DNA of 64,000 nucleotides from Sphingomonadales bacterium (GTDB lineage: Bacteria; Pseudomonadota; Alphaproteobacteria; Sphingomonadales; Sphingomonadaceae): contig SBGG01000040.1 of the NCBI GenBank assembly GCA_006226685.1, positions 32,508-96,507 on the forward strand. Reading direction: 5' to 3'. Shown one piece after another: positions 9,111-18,306 of this stretch. The position numbers and the translations under genes are program-made. Within the stretch, counting starts at the first letter, position 1. Each line of letters opens with the position of its first letter. The notes under the pieces are model-generated. The model did not search any database. It was not told the origin of the DNA and saw only the letters and a list, made by a program, of their open reading frames with translations.

Positions 9111-11170
9111 AATTTCCGAAACTGACCCCCAAACATGTTACCGAAGCCAGCCTGTCCTTTACCTTCACGCGCCGCGCGATGGTATTGGGCGCGTTTCAGG
9201 GCGGAATCGGTGCGCTGCTCGCCGGGAGGATGGCGTGGATCAGCGTCGCCGAGAACGAAAAATATGTGCTCGCTTCGGAAAGCAACCGGGTCAACCTCAC
9301 CCTGGTGCCGCCTCGCCGCGGCTGGATCATCGACCGGCACGGCAAGCCACTGGCGAAAAATCGCACCGATTTCCGCGTCGATATCATTCCCGATCGCCTG
9401 AAGAACAAGGAGGCGGTGATCGACACGCTGGCCCGCTTGCTGGCGCTGGAGCCGGAAGATGTCGAACGCATCCGCGAAGATCTCGACAAGGCTGCCGGTT
9501 TCCAGCCGGTACAGGTCTCCGACAAGCTGAGCTATGACCAGTTCGCGGCCGTGTCCGTCCGGCTTCCCGACCTGCCCGGTGTAGCCCCCGCTCAGGGTTT
9601 TTCGCGGGACTATCCCGCCGGTCCGACGGTCGGTCATCTGCTCGGCTATGTCGGTGTCGCCTCGGCCAAGGATTATGAGGAACGCCGCGATCCACTGCTC
9701 ATCACGCCGGGGTTCAAGATCGGCAAGGACGGGCTGGAACGCGCCTTCGAAAACCAGCTTACCGGAAAGCCCGGGGCCAAGCGGGTCGAGGTAACGGCGC
9801 GCGGCAAGATCGTGCGGGAATTGACGACGCGCCCCGACACGCCCGGCAAGACCATCCGGCTCAGCATCGACGCGGGGCTGCAGGATTATGCCGGGCGGCG
9901 GTTGGGCACGCAGAGCGGATCGGTGGTGGTGATGGACTGCCAGACCGGCGACCTGCTGGCGATGGCATCGATGCCGAGCTTCGATCCCAACAGCTTCTCC
10001 GATGGGATCAGCCATCTTGAATGGGACATGCTCAGCCAGGACGATCATGTCCCGCTGCGCAACAAGACTCTGCAAGGCCTTTACCCGCCCGGCTCCACGG
10101 TAAAGCCAATGGCCGCGCTATCCTTTCTGGAGGCCGGGCTCAGCCCGCATGACACCGTTCATTGCGGCGGCGCGATCCGGGTCGGTAACGGCCTCTTCCA
10201 CTGCTGGAAACGCGGCGGCCATGGTGCGGTCGACATGCGCCGGGGCATCGCCCAGAGTTGCGACATCTATTTTTATGTGATCGCGCAGCGTCTCGGCATG
10301 CAGGTGATCGCCGACATGGCGCGCCGCCTCGGGCTGGGTCAGAAATTCCCGTTACCCTATCCCAGCCAGAGCTATGGCACCGTGCCCGACGCGGCATGGA
10401 AGCTGAAGAAATATGGCAAGGACTGGCAGATTTACGATACGGTGAACGCCACCATCGGACAGGGCTATATGCTGGTCAACCCGACCCAGATGGCGGTGAT
10501 GGCGGCGCGTATCGCATCGGGCAAGATGCTGATGCCCACCCTGTTGTTCGATCCGAAACGCCCTGCCCCGGCCACGCTCGGCGTGGCACAGGACCATCTC
10601 GACGTGATCCATGAGGCGATGCGCGACGTGGTGAACGGCGGCGGCACCGGCGGCGCGGCACGCCTGCCGATTCCCGACATATTGATGGCGGGCAAGACCG
10701 GCACCGCACAGGTGCGGCGCATCACCATGGCCGAACGGCGCGGCGGCGTGCGCGGCAATGCCTCGCTTCCGTTCAAACTGCGCGACCATGCATTGTTTCA
10801 GGGTTTCGCGCCCTATGACAATCCACGCTATGCGATCGCAACGATCATCGAACATGGCGGCCATATTAACCGGATCGAAGACGCGCCGATGATTTCCAGC
10901 GATGTCATCAGCTATCTTTATGATCCGGTGAAAGCGATGGAACGGCTGGAAAAATATGAGGCCGGATGGGGCGGCTCGCCGGAGGCGCGGCTGAAAACGC
11001 AAATGGCCGCCTTTCGCGTTTCGAAAGGACTGGCCGAAGCGCCTCCCCCGGCCGACAATGCCAGCAATGCCAGCAATGCCGCTACCGGCAATATAACGGC
11101 AAACTCCGACACGCCGCCGGACGATGCTGCGGGCGGGGCCGCCAACGGAACAGGGGATGTCGCGGAATGA
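9107..11170 (+). CDS. mrdA: Penicillin-binding protein 2 (elongasome transpeptidase)
   Basis: This encodes about 687 aa. The order is a short cytoplasmic segment, one membrane anchor (MVLGAFQGGIGALLAGRMAW), a PBP dimerisation domain (RGWIIDRHGKPLAKN) and a transpeptidase domain. The active-site motifs are S-T-V-K (Ser330), S-C-D (384-386) and K-T-G (530-532). A low-complexity tail rich in Asn, Ala and Gly closes the protein. It cross-links lateral-wall peptidoglycan in partnership with RodA, encoded next. I chose ATG 9107, which overlaps the mreD stop as ATGA; ATG 9092 is also in frame and would add five residues. Confidence 0.95.
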   Translation: MKFPKLTPKHVTEASLSFTFTRRAMVLGAFQGGIGALLAGRMAWISVAENEKYVLASESNRVNLTLVPPRRGWIIDRHGKPLAKNRTDFRVDIIPDRLKNKEAVIDTLARLLALEPEDVERIREDLDKAAGFQPVQVSDKLSYDQFAAVSVRLPDLPGVAPAQGFSRDYPAGPTVGHLLGYVGVASAKDYEERRDPLLITPGFKIGKDGLERAFENQLTGKPGAKRVEVTARGKIVRELTTRPDTPGKTIRLSIDAGLQDYAGRRLGTQSGSVVVMDCQTGDLLAMASMPSFDPNSFSDGISHLEWDMLSQDDHVPLRNKTLQGLYPPGSTVKPMAALSFLEAGLSPHDTVHCGGAIRVGNGLFHCWKRGGHGAVDMRRGIAQSCDIYFYVIAQRLGMQVIADMARRLGLGQKFPLPYPSQSYGTVPDAAWKLKKYGKDWQIYDTVNATIGQGYMLVNPTQMAVMAARIASGKMLMPTLLFDPKRPAPATLGVAQDHLDVIHEAMRDVVNGGGTGGAARLPIPDILMAGKTGTAQVRRITMAERRGGVRGNASLPFKLRDHALFQGFAPYDNPRYAIATIIEHGGHINRIEDAPMISSDVISYLYDPVKAMERLEKYEAGWGGSPEARLKTQMAAFRVSKGLAEAPPPADNASNASNAATGNITANSDTPPDDAAGGAANGTGDVAE

Positions 11171-12276
11171 GTATCGTCCCCGCCCCTATCGCGCAACTTC
11201 CGTGGAAGCTGATGCTGCTCATCACCGCGATCGCCACGTTCGGCATCGTCGTACTGTACAGTGCGGCAAGCGGCAGCATGACCCCCTGGGCCTTTAATCA
11301 ACTTATCCGTTTCGTCATATTTTCGGTGATGGCGCTCGTCCTCTCGCGCTTCCCGGTTTCCCTATTCGCCACCTGGTCCCTGCCCGCCTATGGCGCGATC
11401 CTGATCGCGCTGGTGCTGGTCGAACTGATCGGCGGCGTCGCAGGCGGCAGCCAGCGCTGGATCAACCTCGGTTTCATGCAGCTTCAGCCATCGGAATTCA
11501 TGAAACCGGTGATCGTCCTTGCGGTCGCCCGTTTCTACTCCCGCCTGCCGGTCAGCGAAATTCGCCGATGGAACGCGATATGGCCCGCGCTGGTGCTGAT
11601 CGGCCTGCCCTGGTCGCTGGTGATCCTGCAACCCGATCTCGGCACGGCGACGATGATCGCGGCGGGGGGCGTCACCGTGATGTTCCTTGCCGGCCTGCCC
11701 CTGCGCCTGTTCATCGGCGCGGGATTGATCGGGGGTGCCGCCATCCCGATCGCCTTCAGCTTCCTTCACGATTATCAGCAAAAACGCGTGCTGATCTTCC
11801 TCAACCCCGAAAGCGATCCGCTGGGCGCGGGCTATCATATCAGCCAGTCGAAAATCGCCATCGGGTCGGGCGGTCTGTGGGGCAAGGGGTTCCTTCAGGG
11901 CACGCAGAGCCATCTCGATTATCTTCCGGAAGGCCATACCGATTTCGTCTTCGCCACCATGGCGGAAGAATGGGGCATGGTCGGCGGCATATCGCTGATC
12001 TTCGCGTTCCTGATGCTGTTCCGCTGGGGCATAAGAGTGTCGATCCGCGCGCAGGATCGTTTTTCCCGGCTCGTCGCGGCGGGCCTCACCACGACCATCT
12101 TCTTCTATGTCGCGATCAACCTGATGATGGTGATGGGCCTTGCCCCGGTGGTGGGCATTCCGCTGCCCTTCATGTCCTATGGCGGGTCCTCTATGCTGAC
12201 GGTGATGCTGTGCATCGGCATCATCATGGCAATCGACCGGGACCGCAGGAAGAGCAGCCGAAGTAACTGGGAATAA
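11167..12276 (+). CDS. rodA: RodA SEDS peptidoglycan glycosyltransferase
   Basis: This 369-aa polytopic membrane protein is of the SEDS family. Family signatures include GGSQRWINLG-x-QLQPSEFMK, the motif containing the catalytic Asp region (ILQPDLGTA), YHISQSKIAIGSGGLWGKGF, and PEGHTDFVF followed by PFMSYGGSSML near the C-terminus. RodA polymerises glycan strands from lipid II and works with PBP2, whose gene overlaps its start by 4 bases (ATGA). It ends the mreBCD-mrdA-rodA operon. Confidence 0.96.
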   Translation: MSIVPAPIAQLPWKLMLLITAIATFGIVVLYSAASGSMTPWAFNQLIRFVIFSVMALVLSRFPVSLFATWSLPAYGAILIALVLVELIGGVAGGSQRWINLGFMQLQPSEFMKPVIVLAVARFYSRLPVSEIRRWNAIWPALVLIGLPWSLVILQPDLGTATMIAAGGVTVMFLAGLPLRLFIGAGLIGGAAIPIAFSFLHDYQQKRVLIFLNPESDPLGAGYHISQSKIAIGSGGLWGKGFLQGTQSHLDYLPEGHTDFVFATMAEEWGMVGGISLIFAFLMLFRWGIRVSIRAQDRFSRLVAAGLTTTIFFYVAINLMMVMGLAPVVGIPLPFMSYGGSSMLTVMLCIGIIMAIDRDRRKSSRSNWE

Positions 12277-12279
12277 GCC

Positions 12280-13161
12280 GTGCAGGTCCGTCTCGTCCGC
12301 TATTTTCTCGCCCTGGTTCGCGAACGCCATTTCGCCCGTGCGGCCGAAAGCTGCGGCGTCACCCAGCCGACGCTCTCGGCAGGCATCAGCGCGCTGGAGC
12401 GGCAATTGGGCAAGCGGCTGATCCTGCGCGACCGTCGCTTCATCAGCCTGACACCGGAAGGGGAAGCCCTGCTCCCCTGGGCGCGGCAACTGGTCGCCGC
12501 ACAGGAAGGGATGACCAGCGCGATCGCCGCGACGCAGGGCGATGTTAGCGGCCAGTTCCGGCTCGGCGCGATCCCTGCCGCCCTGCCCTATAGCGGACAT
12601 ATCGCCGAGGCGTTGCTGACGGCGAGGCCGGGCCTTGCGCTTTCGGTCCTCTCCCTCACCTCGCGAGAGATTGTCCGGGCGCTCGCCGACTATGAGATTG
12701 ACGGCGGCCTTACCTATCTGGACCATGAACCGCCCGCCAATGTGCTGACCGTTCCGCTCTGGGAGGAACGCTATTGCCTGCTGACCCGTGCCGACGGACC
12801 GCTGCGAGCACGAGACACCCTCTCCCTTGCCGACGCGGCGGAACTGCCGCTGTGCCTGCTGCATCAGGGGATGCAGAACCGGCGTATATTGGATGCGCGG
12901 ATGGCCGAACATGGCATTGCGCTGCACCCGCGCGTGACCGCCGATTCCTATGTGACGTTGTTTTCGATGGTGCAGGCTGGACCGTTCGCAACGATCCTTC
13001 CCGACAGCTATGCCCGCCTGTTTCCCGATCTCGACTGGGCGCGGACACTCTCACTCGAACCGGCCTTACCCGCCAGTCACCTCGGCCTCGTCCTGCTTGA
13101 TCGCTCACCGCTTACCCCGCTGGCCCATGCCGCGATAGAGGCAGCTCGCGCCCTCTCCTGA
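12280..13161 (+). CDS. LysR-family regulator, probable activator of the formate dehydrogenase operon
   Basis: This 293-aa protein has an N-terminal winged helix (YFLALVRERHFARAAESCGVTQPTLSAGISALERQLG) and a periplasmic-binding-type effector domain, the standard LysR layout. The GTG start at 12280 is 3 bases after the rodA stop. Orientation and the next genes point to control of fds. Such operons in other bacteria carry a LysR gene called fdsR just upstream of fdsG, and the order here is the same. A perfect inverted repeat fitting a LysR site lies at its stop codon (13160-13176). The effector could be formate, but this is not shown. Confidence 0.83.
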   Translation: MQVRLVRYFLALVRERHFARAAESCGVTQPTLSAGISALERQLGKRLILRDRRFISLTPEGEALLPWARQLVAAQEGMTSAIAATQGDVSGQFRLGAIPAALPYSGHIAEALLTARPGLALSVLSLTSREIVRALADYEIDGGLTYLDHEPPANVLTVPLWEERYCLLTRADGPLRARDTLSLADAAELPLCLLHQGMQNRRILDARMAEHGIALHPRVTADSYVTLFSMVQAGPFATILPDSYARLFPDLDWARTLSLEPALPASHLGLVLLDRSPLTPLAHAAIEAARALS

Positions 13162-13176
13162 TAGAGAATATCTATC
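13160..13176 (+). promoter_or_regulatory. Probable LysR operator ahead of the formate dehydrogenase operon
   Basis: The sequence GATAGAGAATATCTATC is a perfect inverted repeat with 6-bp arms and a 5-bp centre. It contains the T-N11-A pattern typical of LysR sites and overlaps the stop codon of the LysR gene. It is 20 bases upstream of the proposed -35 box at 13196, an activator-like distance. Binding is inferred. Confidence 0.55.
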
Positions 13177-13195
13177 AACCATGACGCGGTTCGAT

Positions 13196-13224
13196 TTGAC
13201 CCGGCAGCCTGCCCGGCGCATTAT
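13196..13224 (+). promoter_or_regulatory. Candidate promoter of the fds operon
   Basis: TTGACC (13196-13201) and CATTAT (13219-13224) are separated by 17 bases and lie 28 bases ahead of the fdsG start. The -10 is only a 4-of-6 match, which fits a promoter that depends on the neighbouring LysR activator. Confidence 0.45.
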
Positions 13225-13251
13225 CCCGCCTTCATTGTGCAGGATAAATCG

Positions 13252-13698
13252 ATGAAACCGGTATTGGGAGAGTATATCGCGCAAAGCGCCGCACAGCACA
13301 GGCGGGAGGACGAACCGGCACGCGGCGCGTTGCTGCCGATACTGCACGATATTCAGGCCGAATATGGCCATGTGAGTGAAGAGGCGGTGCGTGAAATCGC
13401 GGTCCTTCTCAACCTCACCCGCGCCGAAATCCATGGCGTCGTCAGCTTCTACCATGATTTCCGCAAGCAACCGGAGGAGCGGCCAGTGCTCAGACTATGC
13501 CGCGCAGAGGCCTGCAAGGCGCGCGGCGTCGAGCATCTGGTCAATGCGGCCATGACAGTGGCGGCAGGCAAGGTTTCGATAGAGACGGTCTATTGTCTGG
13601 GCCTCTGCTCCATCGGCCCTTCGGCAATGGTCGGGGACAGCGTCCATGCCCGGCTCGATGCCGAACGGCTTGCCGCGCTGATCGGAGCAATGGCATGA
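13252..13698 (+). CDS. fdsG: NAD-dependent formate dehydrogenase, gamma subunit (NuoE-like)
   Basis: This 148-aa thioredoxin-like [2Fe-2S] subunit has its cluster ligands in LCRAEACKARG (C-x4-C) and VYCLGLCSIGP (C-x3-C). It passes electrons in the cytoplasmic formate dehydrogenase complex and is homologous to complex I NuoE. ATG 13252 has AGGA seven bases upstream; a GTG at 13237 is also in frame but lacks such a site. Its stop overlaps the fdsB start as ATGA. Pairing with fdsB and a molybdenum subunit, rather than other nuo genes, separates it from complex I. Confidence 0.94.
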   Translation: MKPVLGEYIAQSAAQHRREDEPARGALLPILHDIQAEYGHVSEEAVREIAVLLNLTRAEIHGVVSFYHDFRKQPEERPVLRLCRAEACKARGVEHLVNAAMTVAAGKVSIETVYCLGLCSIGPSAMVGDSVHARLDAERLAALIGAMA

Positions 13699-15194
13699 GC
13701 GCAGAACAGCCCCTTATCCGCATTGCCGATGATGCGGCCGCCCTCGCCTGCGGCGCTGATACGCTCGCCCGCGCTTTCGAGCAGGCGGGTGCCCATGTCG
13801 AACGCGTATCGAGCTGGGGCCTGCACTGGCTGGAACCGCTGGTTGAACGCGACGGCATCGGATATGCCAAAGCGGCCCCTGCCGATATTCCCGCGATCCT
13901 CGACGGTTCAGCACCGTCGATCGGCCGGATCGAAGAGCACCCCTTTCTTGCGCGCCAGCAACGGCTGACCTTCGCCCGCGCCGGGAAGACCCGCCCGCTC
14001 AGCCTCGATGATTATGCCGCGGCCGGCGGTTGGGAAGGTCTGACCAAGGCTCGCGCGATGCGGCCCGAGGCGGTGATCGACCAGATGAAGCTATCCGGTC
14101 TGCGCGGACGCGGCGGCGCCGGTTTTCCGGCAGGCATCAAATGGGATACGGTGCGATTGGCGAAGGCCGACCGCAAATATATCGTCTGCAACGCCGATGA
14201 AGGCGATAGCGGCACCTTCGCCGACCGCATGGTGATGGAGGGCGACCCCTATATGCTGATCGAGGGCATGGCGATTGCTGGCCATGCGGTCGGTGCGAGC
14301 AAGGGCTATGTCTACATCCGCAGCGAATATCCCCATGCGATCGCAAAAATGCGCGCGGCGGCGGAACGATGCGCCGCGATCATCGCCCCGTTCGAAATCG
14401 AAATCCGCGCCGGAGCCGGGGCCTATGTCTGCGGCGAGGAAACCTCCCTCCTCAACAGCCTTGAGGGGCGTCGCGGGGAAGTCCGCGCCAAGCCGCCATT
14501 GCCTGCGCTCAAAGGCCTGTTCGGCAAACCAACGGTCATCAACAATGTGCTGACCCTCGCCGCCGTGCCGTGGATTATCGCCCATGGCGGTGAAGCCTAT
14601 GCCGCCTATGGCATGGGCCGTTCCCATGGCACCATGCCGATCCAGCTTGCCGGCAATGTGAAACATGGCGGCCTGTTCGAGGTTGCCTTCGGCATCACGC
14701 TGGGCGAACTGGTGAACGAGATCGGCGGCGGCACGGCTTCGGGGCGCCCGGTTCGCGCGGTACAGGTTGGCGGGCCGCTCGGCGCCTATATCCCGGTCGA
14801 ACAATTCGACATGGCGTTCGATTATGAAAGCTTCGCCCATGCCGATGCGCTGATCGGCCATGCGGGCATCACCGTGTTCGACGACAGGGTCGACATGGCG
14901 CAAATGGCGCGCTTCGCCCTTGAATTCTGCGCGGAAGAAAGTTGCGGCAAATGCACGCCCTGCCGCCTTGGCAGCACGCGCGGGGTAGAGGTGATGGACG
15001 AAATCCTCGCCGGGCGCGATGTCGAAACCAACATGCTGCTGATCGAGGATCTGTCCGACACGATGAAATATGGCTCGCTCTGCGCGCTGGGTGGCTTCAC
15101 CCCCTATCCGGTGATGAGCGCGATCCGGCATTTCCGGGGCGATTTCGACTCCCGATCCGTTTCAGGCGAAAAAGCCATGGAGGTCGCCGAATGA
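13695..15194 (+). CDS. fdsB: NAD-dependent formate dehydrogenase, beta subunit (NuoF-like)
   Basis: This 499-aa flavoprotein has an N-terminal thioredoxin-like extension, then the FMN/NADH domain (GLRGRGGAGFPAGIKW; GAYVCGEETSLLNSLEG) and a C-terminal [4Fe-4S] domain (ESCGKCTPCRLGST with a later Cys in YGSLCALGG). It transfers electrons to NAD+. The start overlaps fdsG and the stop overlaps fdsA, each by ATGA, which suggests fixed subunit stoichiometry through coupled translation. Confidence 0.96.
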   Translation: MSAEQPLIRIADDAAALACGADTLARAFEQAGAHVERVSSWGLHWLEPLVERDGIGYAKAAPADIPAILDGSAPSIGRIEEHPFLARQQRLTFARAGKTRPLSLDDYAAAGGWEGLTKARAMRPEAVIDQMKLSGLRGRGGAGFPAGIKWDTVRLAKADRKYIVCNADEGDSGTFADRMVMEGDPYMLIEGMAIAGHAVGASKGYVYIRSEYPHAIAKMRAAAERCAAIIAPFEIEIRAGAGAYVCGEETSLLNSLEGRRGEVRAKPPLPALKGLFGKPTVINNVLTLAAVPWIIAHGGEAYAAYGMGRSHGTMPIQLAGNVKHGGLFEVAFGITLGELVNEIGGGTASGRPVRAVQVGGPLGAYIPVEQFDMAFDYESFAHADALIGHAGITVFDDRVDMAQMARFALEFCAEESCGKCTPCRLGSTRGVEVMDEILAGRDVETNMLLIEDLSDTMKYGSLCALGGFTPYPVMSAIRHFRGDFDSRSVSGEKAMEVAE

Positions 15195-18103
15195 CCTATC
15201 AGCCGCAAACCGATTTCGGCACGCCCGAAAGCCGCTCGACTGCGCAGGTGACACTGACCATCGACGGACGCCCGGTCACCGTTCCGGCCGGAACCAGCGT
15301 GATGCGCGCCGCCGCCGAAATCGACACATCGATCCCGAAGCTGTGCGCGACCGACAGCCTTGAAAGCTTCGGTTCCTGCCGCCTCTGCCTTGTCGAGATT
15401 GACGGGCGGCGGGGCACGCCCGCCAGTTGCACCACGCCGGTCGAACCCGACATGGTGGTGCACACCCAGACCCCTCGCCTGCAAAAGCTGCGCAAGGGCG
15501 TGATGGAGCTTTATATCTCCGACCATCCGCTCGATTGCCTGACCTGCGCCGCCAATGGCGATTGCGAACTTCAGGATCAGGCCGGCGCCGTCGGCCTGCG
15601 CGAGGTACGCTATCCGGTCGCCGCCACCCATTTGGGACAGGCGAAGGACCAGTCCAACCCCTATTTCGATTTCGATCCTTCCAAATGCATCGTCTGCTCC
15701 CGCTGCGTGCGCGCCTGCGACGAAGTGCAGGGCACGCTGGCCCTGACGGTCGAAAGCCGGGGTTTCGGGTCGAAGATCAGCGCGGGCCTTGCCTCCGATG
15801 ATTTCATGGCCTCCGAATGCGTATCCTGCGGCGCGTGCGTTCAGGCCTGCCCGACCGCGACGCTGGTCGAGAAAAAGGTCGTGGAAATCGGCACGCCGGA
15901 CCGCAGCATCGTCACGACCTGCGCCTATTGCGGCGTCGGCTGCACCTTCCGCGCGGAAATGCGGGGGGAGCAACTTGTCCGTATGGTGCCGTGGAAGGAC
16001 GGCAAAGCCAATCACGGCCATAGCTGCATCAAGGGTCGTTTCGCCTGGGGCTATGCCAATCATGCCGAGCGCATCACCACGCCGATGATCCGCGACAGCA
16101 TCGACCAGCCCTGGCGCGAGGTGGGCTGGAAAGAGGCGCTCGATTTCGCCGCGAGCCGGATCAACGCCATCGCCGAAACCCATGGCCCGTCGGCGCTGGG
16201 CGGCATTACCTCATCCCGCTGCACCAATGAGGAAACCTTCCTCGTGCAGAAGTTGGTGCGCGCCGGTTTCGGCAGCAATAATGTCGACACCTGCGCCCGC
16301 GTCTGTCACTCGCCGACCGGCTATGGCCTCAAGACCACCTTCGGCACATCGGCGGGCACGCAGGATTTCGATAGCGTGGACGAAAGCGACGTGATTCTCA
16401 TCATCGGCGCCAACCCGACCGACGCCCACCCGGTATTCGGCAGCCATATGAAGCGCCGCCTGCGCGGTATCGATGGCCGCCCGGCGGCGAAGCTGATCGT
16501 CATCGACCCGCGCCGCACCGATCTCGTCCGTTCCCCCCATATCGAGGCCGATCACCATCTGGCGCTGCGTCCCGGCACCAATGTCGCGGTGCTGACCGCC
16601 ATGGCGCATGTGATCGTGACTGAGGGGCTGGCCGATGAGGCCTTCATCCGCGAACGCTGCGACTGGGATGAATATCGCCACTGGGCGGACTTCGTCTCGC
16701 TGCCGACCAACAGCCCGGAAACGCTTCAGGCGGTGACGCAGGTCCCGGCCGCAACCGTCCGCGCCGCAGCCCGGCTTTACGCGACCGGCGACGACCGCCG
16801 TAGCGATGTTTCGCAGAGGCGCAGGATAAACGCCGCCATCTATTATGGTCTCGGCGTCACCGAACATAGTCAGGGCAGCTCGACCGTGATGGCGATTGCC
16901 AATCTGGCGATGGCCACCGGCAATATCGGGCGGCGCGGCGTCGGCGTGAACCCGCTGCGCGGCCAGAATAATGTGCAGGGCGCCTGCGACATGGGCAGTT
17001 TTCCGCACGAACTTTCCGGCTATCGCCATATATCGGATGCCGAAACCCGCGCCCTGTTCGAGGCGGACTGGGGCGTCACGCTCGATGCCGAGCCGGGGCT
17101 GCGCATTCCCAACATGCTCGATGCCGCTGTCGATGGCACGTTCAAGGGCATTTATATTCAGGGCGAGGATATTCTCCAGTCCGACCCCAATACCCACCAT
17201 GTCGCGGCGGGCCTCGCGGCGATGGATTGCGTGATCGTCCACGACCTGTTTCTCAACGAAACCGCCAATTACGCCCATGTTTTCCTGCCCGGATCGACCT
17301 TCCTCGAAAAGGATGGCACCTTCACCAATGCCGAGCGGCGCATTCAGCTCGTCCGCAAGGTGATGACGCCGCAAAATGGCGGTGCCCACGGTCATGGGAT
17401 GCAGGATTGGGAAGTGACGCAGGCGCTGGCCAATGCGTTGGGGCTGGGCTGGAGCTACACGCACCCGTCCGAAATCATGGACGAGATCGCCCGGCTGACG
17501 CCCAGCTTTGCAGGCGTGACCTATGACCGGCTGGAACAGGAAGGGTCGCTCCAGTGGCCGATCAACGCCGCGCACCCCGATGGTTCGCCCATCATGCATG
17601 TCGATGGCTTTGTAAGGGGTAAGGGCAAGTTCGTCGTCACCGACTATGTACCGACCGACGAAAAGACCGGGCCGCGCTTCCCGCTGCTGCTCACCACCGG
17701 CCGCATCCTCAGCCAGTATAATGTCGGCGCGCAGACCCGCCGCACCGCGAACAGCGAATGGCATGGCGAGGACCGGCTCGAAATCCACCCCGCCGATGCG
17801 GAGGATCGCGGCCTCAAGACCGGTGACTGGGTGAAGCTTGCCAGCCGCGCGGGCGAAACCACGCTACGCGCGCTGGTGACGGACCGGGTCGCACCCGGCG
17901 TCGTCTACACCACCTTCCACCACCCGGATACGCAGGCCAATGTCGTCACCACCGATTATTCGGACTGGGCAACCAACTGCCCCGAATATAAGGTGACGGC
18001 GGTTCAGGTGAGCGCCTCCAACGGCCCGACCGGCTGGCAGCGCGATTATCAGGAGCAGGCGCGGCAATCCCGCCGTGTGCTTCACCATGAGGCGGCGGAA
18101 TGA
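15191..18103 (+). CDS. fdsA: NAD-dependent formate dehydrogenase, catalytic molybdenum subunit alpha
   Basis: This encodes 970 aa. The N-terminal part is NuoG-like: a [2Fe-2S] ferredoxin domain (CATDSLESFGSCRLC), a His-coordinated cluster region (HPLDCLTCAANGDCEL) and two [4Fe-4S] ferredoxin motifs (CIVCSRCVRACDE; CVSCGACVQACP). The catalytic part has CAYCGVGC and the active-site motif CARVCHSP, in which Cys372 and His373 align with Sec140 and His141 of E. coli FdhF, so this is a Cys enzyme. The C-terminal bis-MGD domain follows. It oxidises formate to CO2 in the cytoplasm. The start overlaps fdsB by 4 bases. Confidence 0.97.
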   Translation: MTYQPQTDFGTPESRSTAQVTLTIDGRPVTVPAGTSVMRAAAEIDTSIPKLCATDSLESFGSCRLCLVEIDGRRGTPASCTTPVEPDMVVHTQTPRLQKLRKGVMELYISDHPLDCLTCAANGDCELQDQAGAVGLREVRYPVAATHLGQAKDQSNPYFDFDPSKCIVCSRCVRACDEVQGTLALTVESRGFGSKISAGLASDDFMASECVSCGACVQACPTATLVEKKVVEIGTPDRSIVTTCAYCGVGCTFRAEMRGEQLVRMVPWKDGKANHGHSCIKGRFAWGYANHAERITTPMIRDSIDQPWREVGWKEALDFAASRINAIAETHGPSALGGITSSRCTNEETFLVQKLVRAGFGSNNVDTCARVCHSPTGYGLKTTFGTSAGTQDFDSVDESDVILIIGANPTDAHPVFGSHMKRRLRGIDGRPAAKLIVIDPRRTDLVRSPHIEADHHLALRPGTNVAVLTAMAHVIVTEGLADEAFIRERCDWDEYRHWADFVSLPTNSPETLQAVTQVPAATVRAAARLYATGDDRRSDVSQRRRINAAIYYGLGVTEHSQGSSTVMAIANLAMATGNIGRRGVGVNPLRGQNNVQGACDMGSFPHELSGYRHISDAETRALFEADWGVTLDAEPGLRIPNMLDAAVDGTFKGIYIQGEDILQSDPNTHHVAAGLAAMDCVIVHDLFLNETANYAHVFLPGSTFLEKDGTFTNAERRIQLVRKVMTPQNGGAHGHGMQDWEVTQALANALGLGWSYTHPSEIMDEIARLTPSFAGVTYDRLEQEGSLQWPINAAHPDGSPIMHVDGFVRGKGKFVVTDYVPTDEKTGPRFPLLLTTGRILSQYNVGAQTRRTANSEWHGEDRLEIHPADAEDRGLKTGDWVKLASRAGETTLRALVTDRVAPGVVYTTFHHPDTQANVVTTDYSDWATNCPEYKVTAVQVSASNGPTGWQRDYQEQARQSRRVLHHEAAE

Positions 18104-18306
18104 CGGGCGACACCACCGAAACGCTGATCCGCATGGCGAACCAGATCGCCACAAATCTGGGCCATGAGGATGATCCCGCCGCCGCCACGGCCGAACATAT
18201 CCGCCTCTATTGGGACCCACGCATGAAGAGCGCGATCACCGCCTATCGGGGCGACGGCCTTGGCCCCGTGGCGACGGAGGCCGTCCGGCAGATCGCCGGC
18301 GCATGA
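18100..18306 (+). CDS. fdsD: Formate dehydrogenase delta subunit
   Basis: This 68-aa protein is of the FdsD type (LIRMANQIATNLGHEDDPAAA, then HIRLYWDPRMKSAI). It is needed for assembly or stability of the Fds complex in other bacteria. It overlaps fdsA and fdhD by 4 bases on each side. Here it precedes the fdhD/fdsC-type gene, whereas the classical order is G-B-A-C-D. Confidence 0.9.
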   Translation: MTGDTTETLIRMANQIATNLGHEDDPAAATAEHIRLYWDPRMKSAITAYRGDGLGPVATEAVRQIAGA